A DNA stretch of 64,000 nt from Pseudomonas sp. R4-35-07. Its GTDB lineage: Bacteria; Pseudomonadota; Gammaproteobacteria; Pseudomonadales; Pseudomonadaceae. A program made the position numbers and the translations under genes. The stretch covers positions 3,906,001 to 3,970,000 of the forward strand of contig NZ_CP027732.1 in assembly GCF_003852235.1 (NCBI RefSeq), in the 5' to 3' direction. Positions within the stretch are counted from its first letter, which is position 1; every line of letters starts with the position of its first letter. The notes beneath the pieces are model-generated. The model worked only from the letters and a program-made list of their open reading frames with translations. It did no database searches and had not been told where the DNA came from. This document shows, piece by piece, positions 56,491 to 64,000 of the stretch.

Positions 56491-57093
56491 TCAGCCCAGC
56501 ATCGCCACATGGTTTGGATGACTGGCCACGCGCTGCAACCATGCCTGCACCGCCGGATAAGGCGCCAGGTCAAAGCCCCCTTCATGGGCCACATGGGTGT
56601 AGGCATACAACGCGATATCGGCAATCGAATACTGCTCGCCCACCAGGTACGGCGTGGCCTGCATCTGACGTTCCATGACCTTCAGTGCCTTGTAACCGCC
56701 CTTGTGGCTGGTCTTGTATTCCTCGAGACGATCCTGCGGCATGTTCAGGTAAAACTGAATGAACCGCGCCACCGCAATATACGGCTCGTGGCTGTATTGC
56801 TCGAAGAACTGCCACTGCAACACCTGGGTGCGCAAGCGCGGCTCACCGGGTAAAAACTCGCTGCCATCGGCGAGGAAGTTGAGGATCGCATTGGACTCCC
56901 ACAGGCAGGTACCGTCTTCCAGTTCCAGCACCGGGATCTTGCCGTTGGGGTTCTTGGCAAGAAATTCAGGGGTTTGGGTGTCACCCTTAAGAATATCAAT
57001 ATCGATCCATTGGTACGGGATGCCCAACAGGCTGAGCATCAATTTGACCTTGTAGCAATTGCCCGATCTGTAATCGCCATAAACCTTGTACAT
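56491..57093 (-). CDS. glutathione S-transferase
   Basis: 200-residue GST: thioredoxin-like N-domain (YGDYRSGNCYKVKLMLSLLG with the SGNC/Y active-site region, NPNGKIPVLELEDG cis-Pro loop, ESNAIL GSH-binding) and an all-helical C-domain with the N-capping motif SIADIALYAYTHVA. GGGGAG precedes the ATG. Substrate unknown; it is divergent from the purine permease and not obviously part of that pathway. Confidence 0.9.
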   Translation of the reverse strand: MYKVYGDYRSGNCYKVKLMLSLLGIPYQWIDIDILKGDTQTPEFLAKNPNGKIPVLELEDGTCLWESNAILNFLADGSEFLPGEPRLRTQVLQWQFFEQYSHEPYIAVARFIQFYLNMPQDRLEEYKTSHKGGYKALKVMERQMQATPYLVGEQYSIADIALYAYTHVAHEGGFDLAPYPAVQAWLQRVASHPNHVAMLG

Positions 57094-57261
57094 GGGCTCC
57101 CCTTATGCCGCTTCGCGCGCTCTGAGCGAACGCTTGCGCCATCAAAGTGCGGGTATCGACGGATTGTTTCAAGGCGTGCGGCAGAATAAATCCAGCCGCA
57201 CGCTCTGGAAGCAGCCTTTCATCCCTTTCCGCCGAGATAATCGAAAACATTATTTGCTTTA

Positions 57262-57273
57262 TTTGTATACAAA
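57262..57273. promoter_or_regulatory. TTGT-AT-ACAA operator, permease copy
   Basis: Perfect 12-bp palindrome TTTGTATACAAA, about 130 bp before the NCS2 permease start. Same core as sites at 60004-60015 and 60249-60260. Half-sites of this kind are typical of FadR/VanR-type GntR regulators. Confidence 0.55.
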
Positions 57274-57372
57274 AGCATAATTCGCTTCGTGCGAGTTCCT
57301 GACCTAACAGTCAACAAAACCCGCCAGTACCTCAAAGCGCTGTTGCCCACTCATGTGACCGGCGCTGGAAAT

Positions 57373-57380
57373 AACAATAA
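57373..57380 (+). promoter_or_regulatory. candidate Hfq/Crc (CA) motif, permease leader
   Basis: AACAATAA (AAnAAnAA) just before the GAGGAG ribosome site of the permease gene, where Hfq/Crc binding would block translation. Confidence 0.45.
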
Positions 57381-57401
57381 AACGATTGAGGAGTACTCGC
57401 T

Positions 57402-58748
57402 GTGGATAGCCGCAAAACCGAAGCCCCTATGTTGGATCTCGCCGCGCCCCAAGGCGGCTGGCTGGAACGCCTGTTCAAACTGCGTTTGCATGGCACCACA
57501 GTGAAGACCGAGCTGATCGCCGGCCTCACGACGTTCATCACCATGGCCTACATCATCTTCGTCAACCCCAACATCATGGCCGACGCCGGCATCGATCACG
57601 GCGCGGCCTTCGTCGCCACCTGCATCGCCGCCGCGCTGGGTTGCCTGTTGATGGGCCTGTACGCCAACTGGCCGGTGGGCCTGGCGCCGGGCATGGGCTT
57701 GAACGCGTTTTTCACCTACACCGTGGTCGGCACCATGGGCTACCACTGGGAAACTGCGCTGGGTGCGGTGTTTATCTCGGGCGTGCTGTTCATGGGCCTC
57801 ACCTTGTCCCGCGTGCGCGAATGGCTGCTCAACAGCATTCCGGTGAGCCTGCGCCACGCCATGGGCGCGGGCGTCGGCTTGTTTCTCGGGGTGATCGGCC
57901 TGAAGACCGCCGGCATCATCGTCGACAGCCCCGCCACGCTGATCAAGCTCGGTTCGCTGCACGAGCCTGCGCCCCTGCTGGCGGCGGTGTGCTTCCTGCT
58001 GATTGCGATCCTCAGCTACCACCGCGTGTTCGGCGCGATTCTCATCAGCATCATTGCCGTGACCCTGGCCGGCTGGGGCCTGGGCCTGGTGCACTACAAC
58101 GGCATTCTCTCCACCCCGCCCAGCCTGGCGCCAACCTGGATGGCCATGGACGTTAAGGGTGTGTTCAATGTCAGCATGATCAGCGTGGTATTTGCCTTTC
58201 TTTTTGTACACATGTTCGACACTGCCGGTACACTGATGGGCGTTGCGCAACGGGCCGGACTGGTCAATGCCGACGGCAAGATCGATAACCTGTCCCGTGC
58301 GTTGAAAGCCGACAGCGCCTCCAGCGTGTTCGGGGCCATGGTCGGCGTGCCGCCCGTGACCAGCTACGTGGAAAGCGCCGCCGGGGTGGCTGCCGGCGGG
58401 CGCACCGGGCTGACGGCGGTGACGGTGGGTATTTTGTTCGTGGCAGCGATGTTTTTTGCGCCGCTGGCGGGCATGATTCCAGCCTATGCCACGGCGGGCG
58501 CGTTGATTTACGTGGCGATGCTGATGATGGCGAGCATGGCGCATATCAATTGGGACGAGGCCACCGACAGCATTCCGGCCATCGTCACGGCGATCATGAT
58601 GCCGCTGACCTTCTCGGTGGCCGACGGCATCGCGCTGGGCTTTATCACCTATGTCGCGCTGAAGGCCGGCACCGGTAAGCACAAGGAAATTTCCGTCAGC
58701 CTGTGGGTGCTGTGCGTGATTTTTATCGCCAAGTTCGCCTTTCTTTGA
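57402..58748 (+). CDS. NCS2/AzgA-type purine permease
   Basis: 448-residue proton-coupled nucleobase importer of the AzgA-like branch (adenine, hypoxanthine, guanine, or in this context xanthine/urate). Typical motifs: AGLTTFITMAYIIFVNPNI at the start, LAPGMGLNAFFTYTVV, FVHMFDTAGTLMGVAQRAG, and the substrate-binding VPPVTSYVESAAGVAAGGRTG. GTG start with GAGGAG eight bases upstream. It precedes the LysE gene and the urate-degradation genes and probably feeds that pathway. Confidence 0.92.
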   Translation: MDSRKTEAPMLDLAAPQGGWLERLFKLRLHGTTVKTELIAGLTTFITMAYIIFVNPNIMADAGIDHGAAFVATCIAAALGCLLMGLYANWPVGLAPGMGLNAFFTYTVVGTMGYHWETALGAVFISGVLFMGLTLSRVREWLLNSIPVSLRHAMGAGVGLFLGVIGLKTAGIIVDSPATLIKLGSLHEPAPLLAAVCFLLIAILSYHRVFGAILISIIAVTLAGWGLGLVHYNGILSTPPSLAPTWMAMDVKGVFNVSMISVVFAFLFVHMFDTAGTLMGVAQRAGLVNADGKIDNLSRALKADSASSVFGAMVGVPPVTSYVESAAGVAAGGRTGLTAVTVGILFVAAMFFAPLAGMIPAYATAGALIYVAMLMMASMAHINWDEATDSIPAIVTAIMMPLTFSVADGIALGFITYVALKAGTGKHKEISVSLWVLCVIFIAKFAFL

Positions 58749-58765
58749 AATAGCGGCAAGTTTTC

Positions 58766-58812
58766 AGCGGCAAGCGACAAGCTTTTAACTTGCCGCTTGA
58801 AGCTTGCCGCTA
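58766..58812. repeat. inverted repeat after the permease gene
   Basis: Arms AGCGGCAAGC and GCTTGCCGCT flank an inner ACAAGCTTTTAACTTG region that pairs partly with itself. A further AGCGGCAAG lies at 58752. It may attenuate read-through from the permease to the LysE gene. Confidence 0.6.
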
Positions 58813-58829
58813 ACGACTGGAGTAATGAA

Positions 58830-59471
58830 ATGACGACCGAAACCTGGCTGCTGTTCAGCGGCGCGGCGCTGGTGGTGATCCTGATCCCTGGCCCTCTTTC
58901 CCTACTGATGATCAGCAACAGCTTGAACTACGGCCTGCGCCGTTCGTACCCGGCGTTCCTGGGCGGGGTATTTGCCTCGATCTGCCTGCTGAGCGCCTCG
59001 GCCTTGGGCCTGGGCGCGCTGTTGCTGGCGTCCGAGCAAGTGTTCAGCGCGCTGAAAATCGTCGGCGCGATGTACTTGTTTTACCTGGCCTGGCAGAGCT
59101 GGCAGCAATCACGCCGGCCGGCCGAGGGTGCTGATGTGCCACAGGTGGCGTCGACCCCACGTTTTCGCGTGCTGTTCGGTCGCGCCTTTGTGCTGGGGGC
59201 CAGCAACCCCAAGGACATCCTGTTCTTTGCCGCCTTCCTGCCGCAATTTCTCAGCGCGGATCAGGCATTCCTGCCGCAGCTGTTGACCATGATCGCCACC
59301 TGGACCGTGCTCGACCTGCTGTGCAAGCTTGGTTACGGCCTGGGTGCGCAGAGCGCCGCGCGGTATTTGCGTAGCGGCTCGGGCCAGAGCTGGTTCAACC
59401 GCATCAGCGCCGCCTTGTTCGGCTGCGCCGGCCTGGCCTCGCTGATTAAGGCTCGAGCGCCACTGGGGTGA
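58830..59471 (+). CDS. LysE/RhtB-family exporter
   Basis: 213-residue amino-acid/metabolite exporter with five to six membrane helices. The N-terminal signature IPGPLSLLMISNSLNYGLRRS, the AMYLFYLAWQSW helix and GASNPKDILFFAAFLPQF are diagnostic. Substrate unknown. TGGAG precedes the ATG; the frame upstream is open but lies in a repeat. Confidence 0.9.
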   Translation: MTTETWLLFSGAALVVILIPGPLSLLMISNSLNYGLRRSYPAFLGGVFASICLLSASALGLGALLLASEQVFSALKIVGAMYLFYLAWQSWQQSRRPAEGADVPQVASTPRFRVLFGRAFVLGASNPKDILFFAAFLPQFLSADQAFLPQLLTMIATWTVLDLLCKLGYGLGAQSAARYLRSGSGQSWFNRISAALFGCAGLASLIKARAPLG

Positions 59472-59482
59472 AGGCACAGCCG

Positions 59483-59515
59483 AAAAAAAGCCCGCAGTGT
59501 GGGCGGGCAAAAAAC
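59483..59515. terminator. bidirectional intrinsic terminator
   Basis: Stem GCCCGC/GCGGGC around a short loop, with A-run before and A-run after; on the minus strand it gives an excellent stem plus T-run for uraH, and on the plus strand a stem for the LysE gene. Confidence 0.85.
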
Positions 59516-59551
59516 CAACGAAGAGCTTGGGGGTATGAAGCGAGGTGACGC

Positions 59552-59905
59552 TCAGCTACCGCGATAGGTCGAATAGCTGTAAGGCGAAATCAGTAGCGGG
59601 ACATGGTAGTGATCCTGCTCGGCGCTGATGCCGAATCGCAGCACTACCACATCGAGGAAAGCCGGCTCCGGCAACTGCACGCCACGGGCGCGGTAATAGT
59701 CGCCGGCGCTGAACTGCAATTGATAGACACCGCTGCGGTAGTCGTCGCCCTGCAGCAACGGTGCGTCGCAGCGACCGTCTTGGTTGGTCACGGCGGTGGC
59801 GACCAGCGTTAGTTGCGCGCCGTCGACGCGGTACAGCTCAACCTTGATTGTGCTGCCGGGGCAGCCGTGCGCGGCATCCAAAACGTGTGTGGTCAAACGT
59901 CCCAT
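59552..59905 (-). CDS. uraH: 5-hydroxyisourate hydrolase
   Basis: Transthyretin-like enzyme that hydrolyses 5-hydroxyisourate, the product of urate oxidation, to OHCU. 117 residues. The N-terminal signature LTTHVLDAAHGCPG (His), the HYHVPLL His region and the C-terminal YRGS tetrapeptide distinguish it from true transthyretin. ATG 59905 has GGGAGG about ten bases upstream; an earlier ATG would add ten residues. Divergent from the puuE operon. Confidence 0.95.
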   Translation of the reverse strand: MGRLTTHVLDAAHGCPGSTIKVELYRVDGAQLTLVATAVTNQDGRCDAPLLQGDDYRSGVYQLQFSAGDYYRARGVQLPEPAFLDVVVLRFGISAEQDHYHVPLLISPYSYSTYRGS

Positions 59906-60003
59906 GGCGTTTATGCGCCTCCCGAAGTCAGTCATAAAGAACCCGCACTCTTTCAGAGCATCGAAAAAGCCGGCGATAGCTGATTAAGACATTTTTCAAA
60001 AAA

Positions 60004-60015
60004 ATTGTACACAAT
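60004..60015. promoter_or_regulatory. TTGT-AC-ACAA operator, uraH copy
   Basis: ATTGTACACAAT: perfect 5-bp arms ATTGT/ACAAT around AC, about 100 bp upstream of uraH. Confidence 0.5.
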
Positions 60016-60038
60016 AAATTCAACAGACTTTAAACCTC

Positions 60039-60139
60039 TGTAGGAGCGAGCTTGCTCGCGAAAAAGCTCAACGCCAACGCGAATTTCCAGGTAGAAAAGT
60101 GGCGCACTCAGGCTTTTCGCGAGCAAGCTCGCTCCTACA
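60039..60139. repeat. REPIN of the GAGCGAGCTTGCTCGC family
   Basis: TGTAGGAGCGAGCTTGCTCG and its inverted partner CGAGCAAGCTCGCTCCTACA, about 60 bp apart, placed between the two divergent promoter zones of uraH and puuE. Confidence 0.88.
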
Positions 60140-60248
60140 GTGAATTTTTTTGTGGTTAGCTGACCGGTTAGGCAAGTTTCTTGCAGCGGCCCTGCAAAGA
60201 TACCTGCAGAAAAAATGCAGAAATGCAGGCTTACAAAGTGAGCAATAA

Positions 60249-60260
60249 GTTGTATACAAT
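60249..60260. promoter_or_regulatory. TTGT-AT-ACAA operator, puuE copy
   Basis: TTGTATACAA core (60250-60259), about 85 bp upstream of the puuE start; same core as the permease copy. Confidence 0.55.
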
Positions 60261-60325
60261 CACTCATCGCTGTGACGCCACCCAGTCTTTCCGCTGCCCG
60301 GCCGCCACACACACTTGCTACCACG

Positions 60326-60333
60326 AACAAGAA
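60326..60333 (+). promoter_or_regulatory. candidate Hfq/Crc (CA) motif, puuE leader
   Basis: AACAAGAA (AAnAAnAA) overlapping the AAGGAAG ribosome site of puuE. Confidence 0.45.
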
Positions 60334-60344
60334 GGAAGACTGCA

Positions 60345-61271
60345 GTGAGCGCTGACTACCCACGCGACCTGATCGGTTACGGCAGTAACCCTCCTCACCC
60401 CCACTGGCCGGGCAATGCACGCATCGCGCTGTCGTTCGTACTCAATTATGAAGAAGGCGGCGAGCGCAATATTCTGCATGGCGATAAAGAGTCTGAAGCC
60501 TTCCTCTCGGAAATGGTCTCGGCGCAACCGCTGCAGGGCGCGCGCAACATGAGCATGGAGTCGCTGTACGAATACGGCAGCCGTGCCGGGGTGTGGCGCA
60601 TCCTCAAGCTGTTCAAGGAATTCGACATCCCGCTGACCATCTTCGCCGTGGCCATGGCCGCCCAGCGCCATCCGGACGTGATCCGCGCCATGGTTGCCGC
60701 CGGCCACGAGATCTGCAGCCACGGCTACCGCTGGATCGACTACCAGTACATGGACGAGGCCCAGGAACGCGAGCATATGCTCGAAGCGATCCGCATCCTC
60801 ACCGAGCTGACCGGTGAACGCCCGCTGGGCTGGTACACCGGCCGCACCGGCCCCAACACGCGGCGCCTGGTGATGGAGGAAGGCGGCTTCCTGTATGACT
60901 GCGACACCTACGACGACGACCTGCCCTACTGGGAGCCCAACACGCCCACCGGCAAGCCGCATTTGGTGATCCCTTATACCCTGGACACCAACGACATGCG
61001 CTTCACCCAGGTGCAGGGTTTCAACAAGGGCGACGACTTTTTCGAATACCTCAAAGACGCCTTCGACGTGCTCTATGCCGAAGGGGCCGAGGCGCCGAAG
61101 ATGCTTTCCATCGGCCTGCATTGCCGCCTGATCGGCCGGCCGGCGCGCCTGGCTTCGTTGAAGCGCTTTATCGAGTACGCCAAAAGCCATGAACAGGTGT
61201 GGTTCACCCGCCGCGTCGACATCGCCCGGCACTGGCAGCACACCCACCCCTGCCCGGGAGCGGCGAAATGA
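60345..61271 (+). CDS. puuE: allantoinase PuuE
   Basis: Metal-independent allantoinase of the polysaccharide-deacetylase fold, opening allantoin to allantoate. 308 residues: RDLIGYGSNPPHPHWPGNAR at the N-terminus, SFVLNYEEGGERN, ICSHGYRWIDYQYMDEAQER and GWYTGRTGPNTRRLV are all typical. GTG start with AAGGAAG seven bases upstream. It overlaps uraD (ATGA). Confidence 0.94.
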   Translation: MSADYPRDLIGYGSNPPHPHWPGNARIALSFVLNYEEGGERNILHGDKESEAFLSEMVSAQPLQGARNMSMESLYEYGSRAGVWRILKLFKEFDIPLTIFAVAMAAQRHPDVIRAMVAAGHEICSHGYRWIDYQYMDEAQEREHMLEAIRILTELTGERPLGWYTGRTGPNTRRLVMEEGGFLYDCDTYDDDLPYWEPNTPTGKPHLVIPYTLDTNDMRFTQVQGFNKGDDFFEYLKDAFDVLYAEGAEAPKMLSIGLHCRLIGRPARLASLKRFIEYAKSHEQVWFTRRVDIARHWQHTHPCPGAAK

Positions 61272-61783
61272 CTGCATTCCAAACCCTCAAACCGTCGAGC
61301 CTGAGCCGCGATGAATTTGTCGCCGCCTTCGCCGATATCTACGAACACTCGCCATGGGTGGCCGAAAAGGCCTTCGACCTGGGCCAGGATGCGTCGATCG
61401 ACCAGATCGAAAGCCTGCACCAGCGCATGAGCGATATCCTGTTGAGCGCCGATCACACCAGCCAGCTGGCACTGATCAACGCTCACCCGGACCTGGCCGG
61501 CAAAGCCGCCGTCCAGGGCCAGCTTACCGCAGCCAGCACTGGAGAACAGGCTGGCGCCGGTATACACCAATGCACGGCCGAAGAGTTCTCGCGCTTCACC
61601 GAGCTGAACGAGGCCTACAAGGCCAAGTTCAAGTTTCCCTTCATCATGGCGGTAAAAGGCAGCAACCGGCACCAGATCCTGGCCGCGTTCGAAACGCGCA
61701 TTCACAACTCGGTTGAAGCCGAGTTCAACTGCGCGCTGGCCGAGATCAACAAGATCGCGTTGTTCCGATTACTGACCCTCTGA
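61268..61783 (+). CDS. uraD: OHCU decarboxylase
   Basis: Stereospecific decarboxylation of 2-oxo-4-hydroxy-4-carboxy-5-ureidoimidazoline to S-allantoin. 171 residues, all-helical. The catalytic HPDLAGK (His-Pro) and FGFPF-like [12 protein letters not shown] motifs are present. Start overlaps the puuE stop, indicating coupled translation. Confidence 0.94.
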   Translation: MTAFQTLKPSSLSRDEFVAAFADIYEHSPWVAEKAFDLGQDASIDQIESLHQRMSDILLSADHTSQLALINAHPDLAGKAAVQGQLTAASTGEQAGAGIHQCTAEEFSRFTELNEAYKAKFKFPFIMAVKGSNRHQILAAFETRIHNSVEAEFNCALAEINKIALFRLLTL

Positions 61784-61824
61784 ATGACCATCCCCAGCCA
61801 CTCTATCCAAGGCAGACAAGAAGA

Positions 61825-62820
61825 ATGAAAGCGCAACCCGTACCTTTCGAGAAGTTCGTCAACCTCGCCGACGCCCGCCTGGGCACCAAGATCATCGAAG
61901 TCACCGATGACTGGTTCGCCGACGCCAACCGCCTGTTCCAGCCGACCCCGGCCGTGTGGAAGGAGGGCGTTTTCGATGACAACGGCAAGTGGATGGACGG
62001 CTGGGAGTCACGCCGCAAGCGCTTCGAAGGCTACGACAGCGCGGTGATCCGCCTGGGCGTGCCGGGCTCGATCAAGGGCGTGGACATCGATACCTCATTC
62101 TTCACCGGCAACTACCCGCCGTCGGCCTCCCTGGAAGCCTGCTTCCTCGCCTCGGGCGAGCCGGATGCCAACACCCAGTGGGTGGAAGTGCTGTCGGCGG
62201 TCGAGCTGCAAGGCAACAGCCACCATTACCACGAGATCCACAACGCGCAGGCGTTCAGCCACCTGCGGTTCAACATCTACCCGGATGGCGGCGTGGCCCG
62301 TCTGCGCGTGTACGGTGTGCCGTTCCGCGACTGGTCTGCGGTGGGCGACAACGAACAGGTCGACCTGGCCGCCGCGCTCAATGGCGGGCGTGCCCTGGCC
62401 TGCTCCGATGAACACTTCGGGCGCATGAGCAACATCCTCAACCCAGGCCGTGGCATCAACATGGGCGATGGCTGGGAAACCGCACGTCGCCGTACGCCGG
62501 GCAATGACTGGGTGATCGTCGCGCTGGGCCACCCTGGCGAGATCGAGAAAATCATCGTCGACACCCTGCACTTCAAGGGCAACTACCCGGACACCTGCTC
62601 GATCCAGGGCGCGTTCGTCAAGGGCGGCACCGACAGCCAGATCGAGACCCAATCGCTGTTCTGGCGCGAATTGCTGCCGGCACAGAAACTGGAAATGCAC
62701 GCCGAACACACCTTCGCCGAGCAGATCAAGGCGCTGGGGCCGATTACCCACATCCGCTTGAACGTGTTCCCGGATGGGGGCGTGAGTCGCCTGCGGGTGT
62801 TGGGCAAGGTAGCCAAATAA
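61825..62820 (+). CDS. alc: allantoicase
   Basis: Converts allantoate to ureidoglycolate and urea. 331 residues in two allantoicase repeats, with [20 protein letters not shown] in the first and [20 protein letters not shown] in the second, each followed by FFTGNYPPS or LHFKGNYPD. Both halves end in [31 protein letters not shown] precedes the ATG. Confidence 0.95.
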   Translation: MKAQPVPFEKFVNLADARLGTKIIEVTDDWFADANRLFQPTPAVWKEGVFDDNGKWMDGWESRRKRFEGYDSAVIRLGVPGSIKGVDIDTSFFTGNYPPSASLEACFLASGEPDANTQWVEVLSAVELQGNSHHYHEIHNAQAFSHLRFNIYPDGGVARLRVYGVPFRDWSAVGDNEQVDLAAALNGGRALACSDEHFGRMSNILNPGRGINMGDGWETARRRTPGNDWVIVALGHPGEIEKIIVDTLHFKGNYPDTCSIQGAFVKGGTDSQIETQSLFWRELLPAQKLEMHAEHTFAEQIKALGPITHIRLNVFPDGGVSRLRVLGKVAK

Positions 62821-62833
62821 GCGAACCAAGAGC

Positions 62834-62883
62834 GGACGCAGAGCGTCCAGGGCAGCGTTCCCACGCAGAGCGTGGGAACGATC
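62834..62883. repeat. palindromic repeat pair (GCGTGGGAACG family)
   Basis: GGACGCAGAGCGTCC hairpin and CGTTCCCACGCAGAGCGTGG hairpin in tandem, the same family as the unit at 34994-35100. It lies inside the ureide operon between alc and allA. Confidence 0.85.
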
Positions 62884-62907
62884 CAACTCCAGATTAAGAA
62901 GACAGCC

Positions 62908-63411
62908 ATGCGCACACTGACGATCGAACCCCTGACCAAAGAAGCCTTCGCCCCCTTCGGAGACGTTATCGAAACCGATGGCAGTGATCACTTCATGATC
63001 AACAACGGGTCGACCATGCGCTTTCACAAACTGGCGACGGTCGAAACAGCACAGCCTGAAGACCACGCCATCATCAGCATCTTCCGCGCCGACGCGCAGG
63101 ACATGCCGCTGACCGTGTGCATGCTGGAGCGACACCCGCTGGGCAGCCAGGCCTTCATTCCGCTGCTCGGCAACCCCTTTCTGATCGTGGTCGCGCCACT
63201 TGGCGATGCACCTGTATCAGGCTTGGTCCGCGCCTTCGTCACCAACGGCAGGCAGGGCATCAATTACCATCGCGGCGTCTGGCACCACCCGGTGCTGACG
63301 ATCGAAAAGCGGGATGACTTCCTGGTGGTTGATCGCAGTGGCACAGGCAATAACTGCGATGAGCATTTTTTCAAAGAGGATGAGCGGTTGATCCTCGCCC
63401 CCCACCAATAA
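62908..63411 (+). CDS. allA: ureidoglycolate lyase
   Basis: Splits ureidoglycolate into glyoxylate and urea. 167-residue cupin-type protein: IEPLTKEAFAPFGDVIE, ISIFRADAQDMPLTVCMLERHP and QGINYHRGVWHHPVL (metal/active His). ATG 62908 begins the known N-terminus MRTLTIEPLT. A palindromic repeat sits just upstream in the operon. Confidence 0.94.
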   Translation: MRTLTIEPLTKEAFAPFGDVIETDGSDHFMINNGSTMRFHKLATVETAQPEDHAIISIFRADAQDMPLTVCMLERHPLGSQAFIPLLGNPFLIVVAPLGDAPVSGLVRAFVTNGRQGINYHRGVWHHPVLTIEKRDDFLVVDRSGTGNNCDEHFFKEDERLILAPHQ

Positions 63412-63462
63412 GAGAAGGTCTGATCACCCGACAACAAGGGCGACAGGCGAGAGGTAAAGACT

Positions 63463-64000
63463 GTGGAAGCACATTTGATGGAATGGCTGAACCTGAGCGT
63501 GCGCTGGGTTCACATGATCACCGGCGTCGCCTGGATCGGCGCTTCTTTCTACTTCGTCTGGCTGGAAAACAACCTCAATCGCGTCAACCCCAAGAGCGGC
63601 CTGGCCGGCGACTTGTGGGCGATCCACGGTGGCGGCATCTACCACCTGGAAAAATACAAACTGGCCCCGCCGACCATGCCGGACAACCTGCATTGGTTCA
63701 AATGGGAAGCCTATTTCACCTGGATGTCGGGCATTGCGCTGCTGTGTGTGGTGTTCTACTGGAATCCGACCTTGTACCTGCTGGCTCCCGGCAGCAGCCT
63801 GAGCGGCACCGAAGGCGTCTTGCTGGGCATCGGCTCACTGTTCGTCGGCTGGTTCGTCTACTCCTTTCTCTGCGACTCGGCCCTGGGCAAGCGCCCTGCC
63901 CTGCTCGGCTTGATCCTGTTCGTGCTGTTGATTGCGGCGGCCTATGGCTTCAGCAAGGTGTTCAGCGGCCGTGGCGCCTACCTGCATGTGGGTGCGGTGA
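63463..64000 (+). CDS. puuD: membrane-bound urate oxidase PuuD (3' partial)
   Basis: Urate to 5-hydroxyisourate, by the membrane PuuD type with a C-terminal cytochrome c domain (beyond the window). The visible 179 residues match the urate-oxidase N-terminal family: LMEWLNLSVRWVHMITGVAW, GASFYFVWLENNLN, WAIHGGGIYHLEKYKLAP and WFKWEAYFTWMSGIALL, with membrane helices. GTG start with GAGAGGT upstream. The frame stays open to the right edge. It completes the urate-to-glyoxylate pathway. Confidence 0.93.
   Translation, partial: MEAHLMEWLNLSVRWVHMITGVAWIGASFYFVWLENNLNRVNPKSGLAGDLWAIHGGGIYHLEKYKLAPPTMPDNLHWFKWEAYFTWMSGIALLCVVFYWNPTLYLLAPGSSLSGTEGVLLGIGSLFVGWFVYSFLCDSALGKRPALLGLILFVLLIAAAYGFSKVFSGRGAYLHVGAV

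Larger units (their letters stand above)
57094..57401. other. 308-bp control region between GST and purine permease genes
   Basis: No gene. It contains the palindrome at 57262-57273 and a CA motif at 57373-57380. The stretch around 57240-57290 is AT-rich and is the likely promoter of the permease. Confidence 0.55.
59906..60344. other. 439-bp divergent control region uraH / puuE
   Basis: No gene. It holds two TTGT-NN-ACAA palindromes, one near each promoter, with a REPIN (60039-60139) between them and a CA motif at 60326 in the puuE leader. Confidence 0.6.

Overview
The window reads as chromosome of a Pseudomonas fluorescens-group bacterium. The grounds are: GC-rich genes with dense third-position G/C; REP/REPIN repeats of the P. 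fluorescens type (GTGGGAGGGGGCTTGC cores and a GAGCGAGCTTGCTCGC family); an aroC-to-folE gene order that I recall from P. aeruginosa PA1681-PA1674; the three-gene NAGGN osmoprotectant cluster; and a uraH-puuE-uraD-alc-allA-puuD purine-ureide block as in P. aeruginosa. All names come from reading motifs and from memory of the families; no search was run.

Layout. 1-10.5 kb: insecticidal-type Tc toxin locus. It holds the 3' part of a TcA gene (open to the left edge), a TcB gene overlapping it by ATGA, and a convergent TccC-type Rhs cocoon gene whose last 328 residues are an unrecognised candidate toxin. 10.6-13.0 kb: bolA, a DUF2059 secreted protein and fumC. 13.0-15.1 kb: a composite repeat containing a 94-nt three-way-junction palindrome, interrupted by an IS4-family element with an 11-bp target duplication. 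15.1-16.0 kb: a DMT exporter. 16.1-23.8 kb: a nine-gene chaperone-usher fimbrial operon on the minus strand. 24.2-26.0 kb: an AT-rich TSUP permease / LysR divergent pair that looks acquired. 26.3-31.3 kb: thiolase, polyphosphate:AMP phosphotransferase and mnmC. 31.5-36.3 kb: the NAGGN operon. 36.4-43 kb: small conserved genes (YheU, CsrA, SDR, DUF3309, LTA-synthase-like sulfatase, PLDc_N, ankyrin, DUF3509, LuxR-HTH). 43.4-52.3 kb: ARD-like cupin, MFS, aroC, hydrolase, prmB, isochorismatase-like, Smr, folE and a glutaredoxin-like protein. 52.4-56.3 kb: an AtuA/DUF1446 - CitMHS operon with a divergent LysR. 56.5-64 kb: a GST, a purine permease, a LysE exporter and the urate-to-glyoxylate pathway, running off the right edge in puuD.

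How genes work together. TcA, TcB and TccC would assemble into one ABC toxin that injects the TccC C-terminal domain. The NCS2 permease, PuuD, UraH, UraD, PuuE, Alc and AllA form a complete uptake and degradation route from urate through allantoin and allantoate to glyoxylate and urea. Three near-identical TTGT-NN-ACAA palindromes lie ahead of its three transcription units, and AAnAAnAA Hfq/Crc motifs lie in two of its leaders. AsnB-like, Ngg and the M42 peptidase form the N-acetylglutaminylglutamine amide system.

Most interesting for follow-up: the TccC variable domain, the ureide operator triplet, the three-way-junction repeat hit by the IS, an acireductone-dioxygenase homologue lacking two metal ligands, and an isochorismatase-fold protein with Ser in place of the usual Cys nucleophile. 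I did not find a CRISPR array, tRNA or rRNA.
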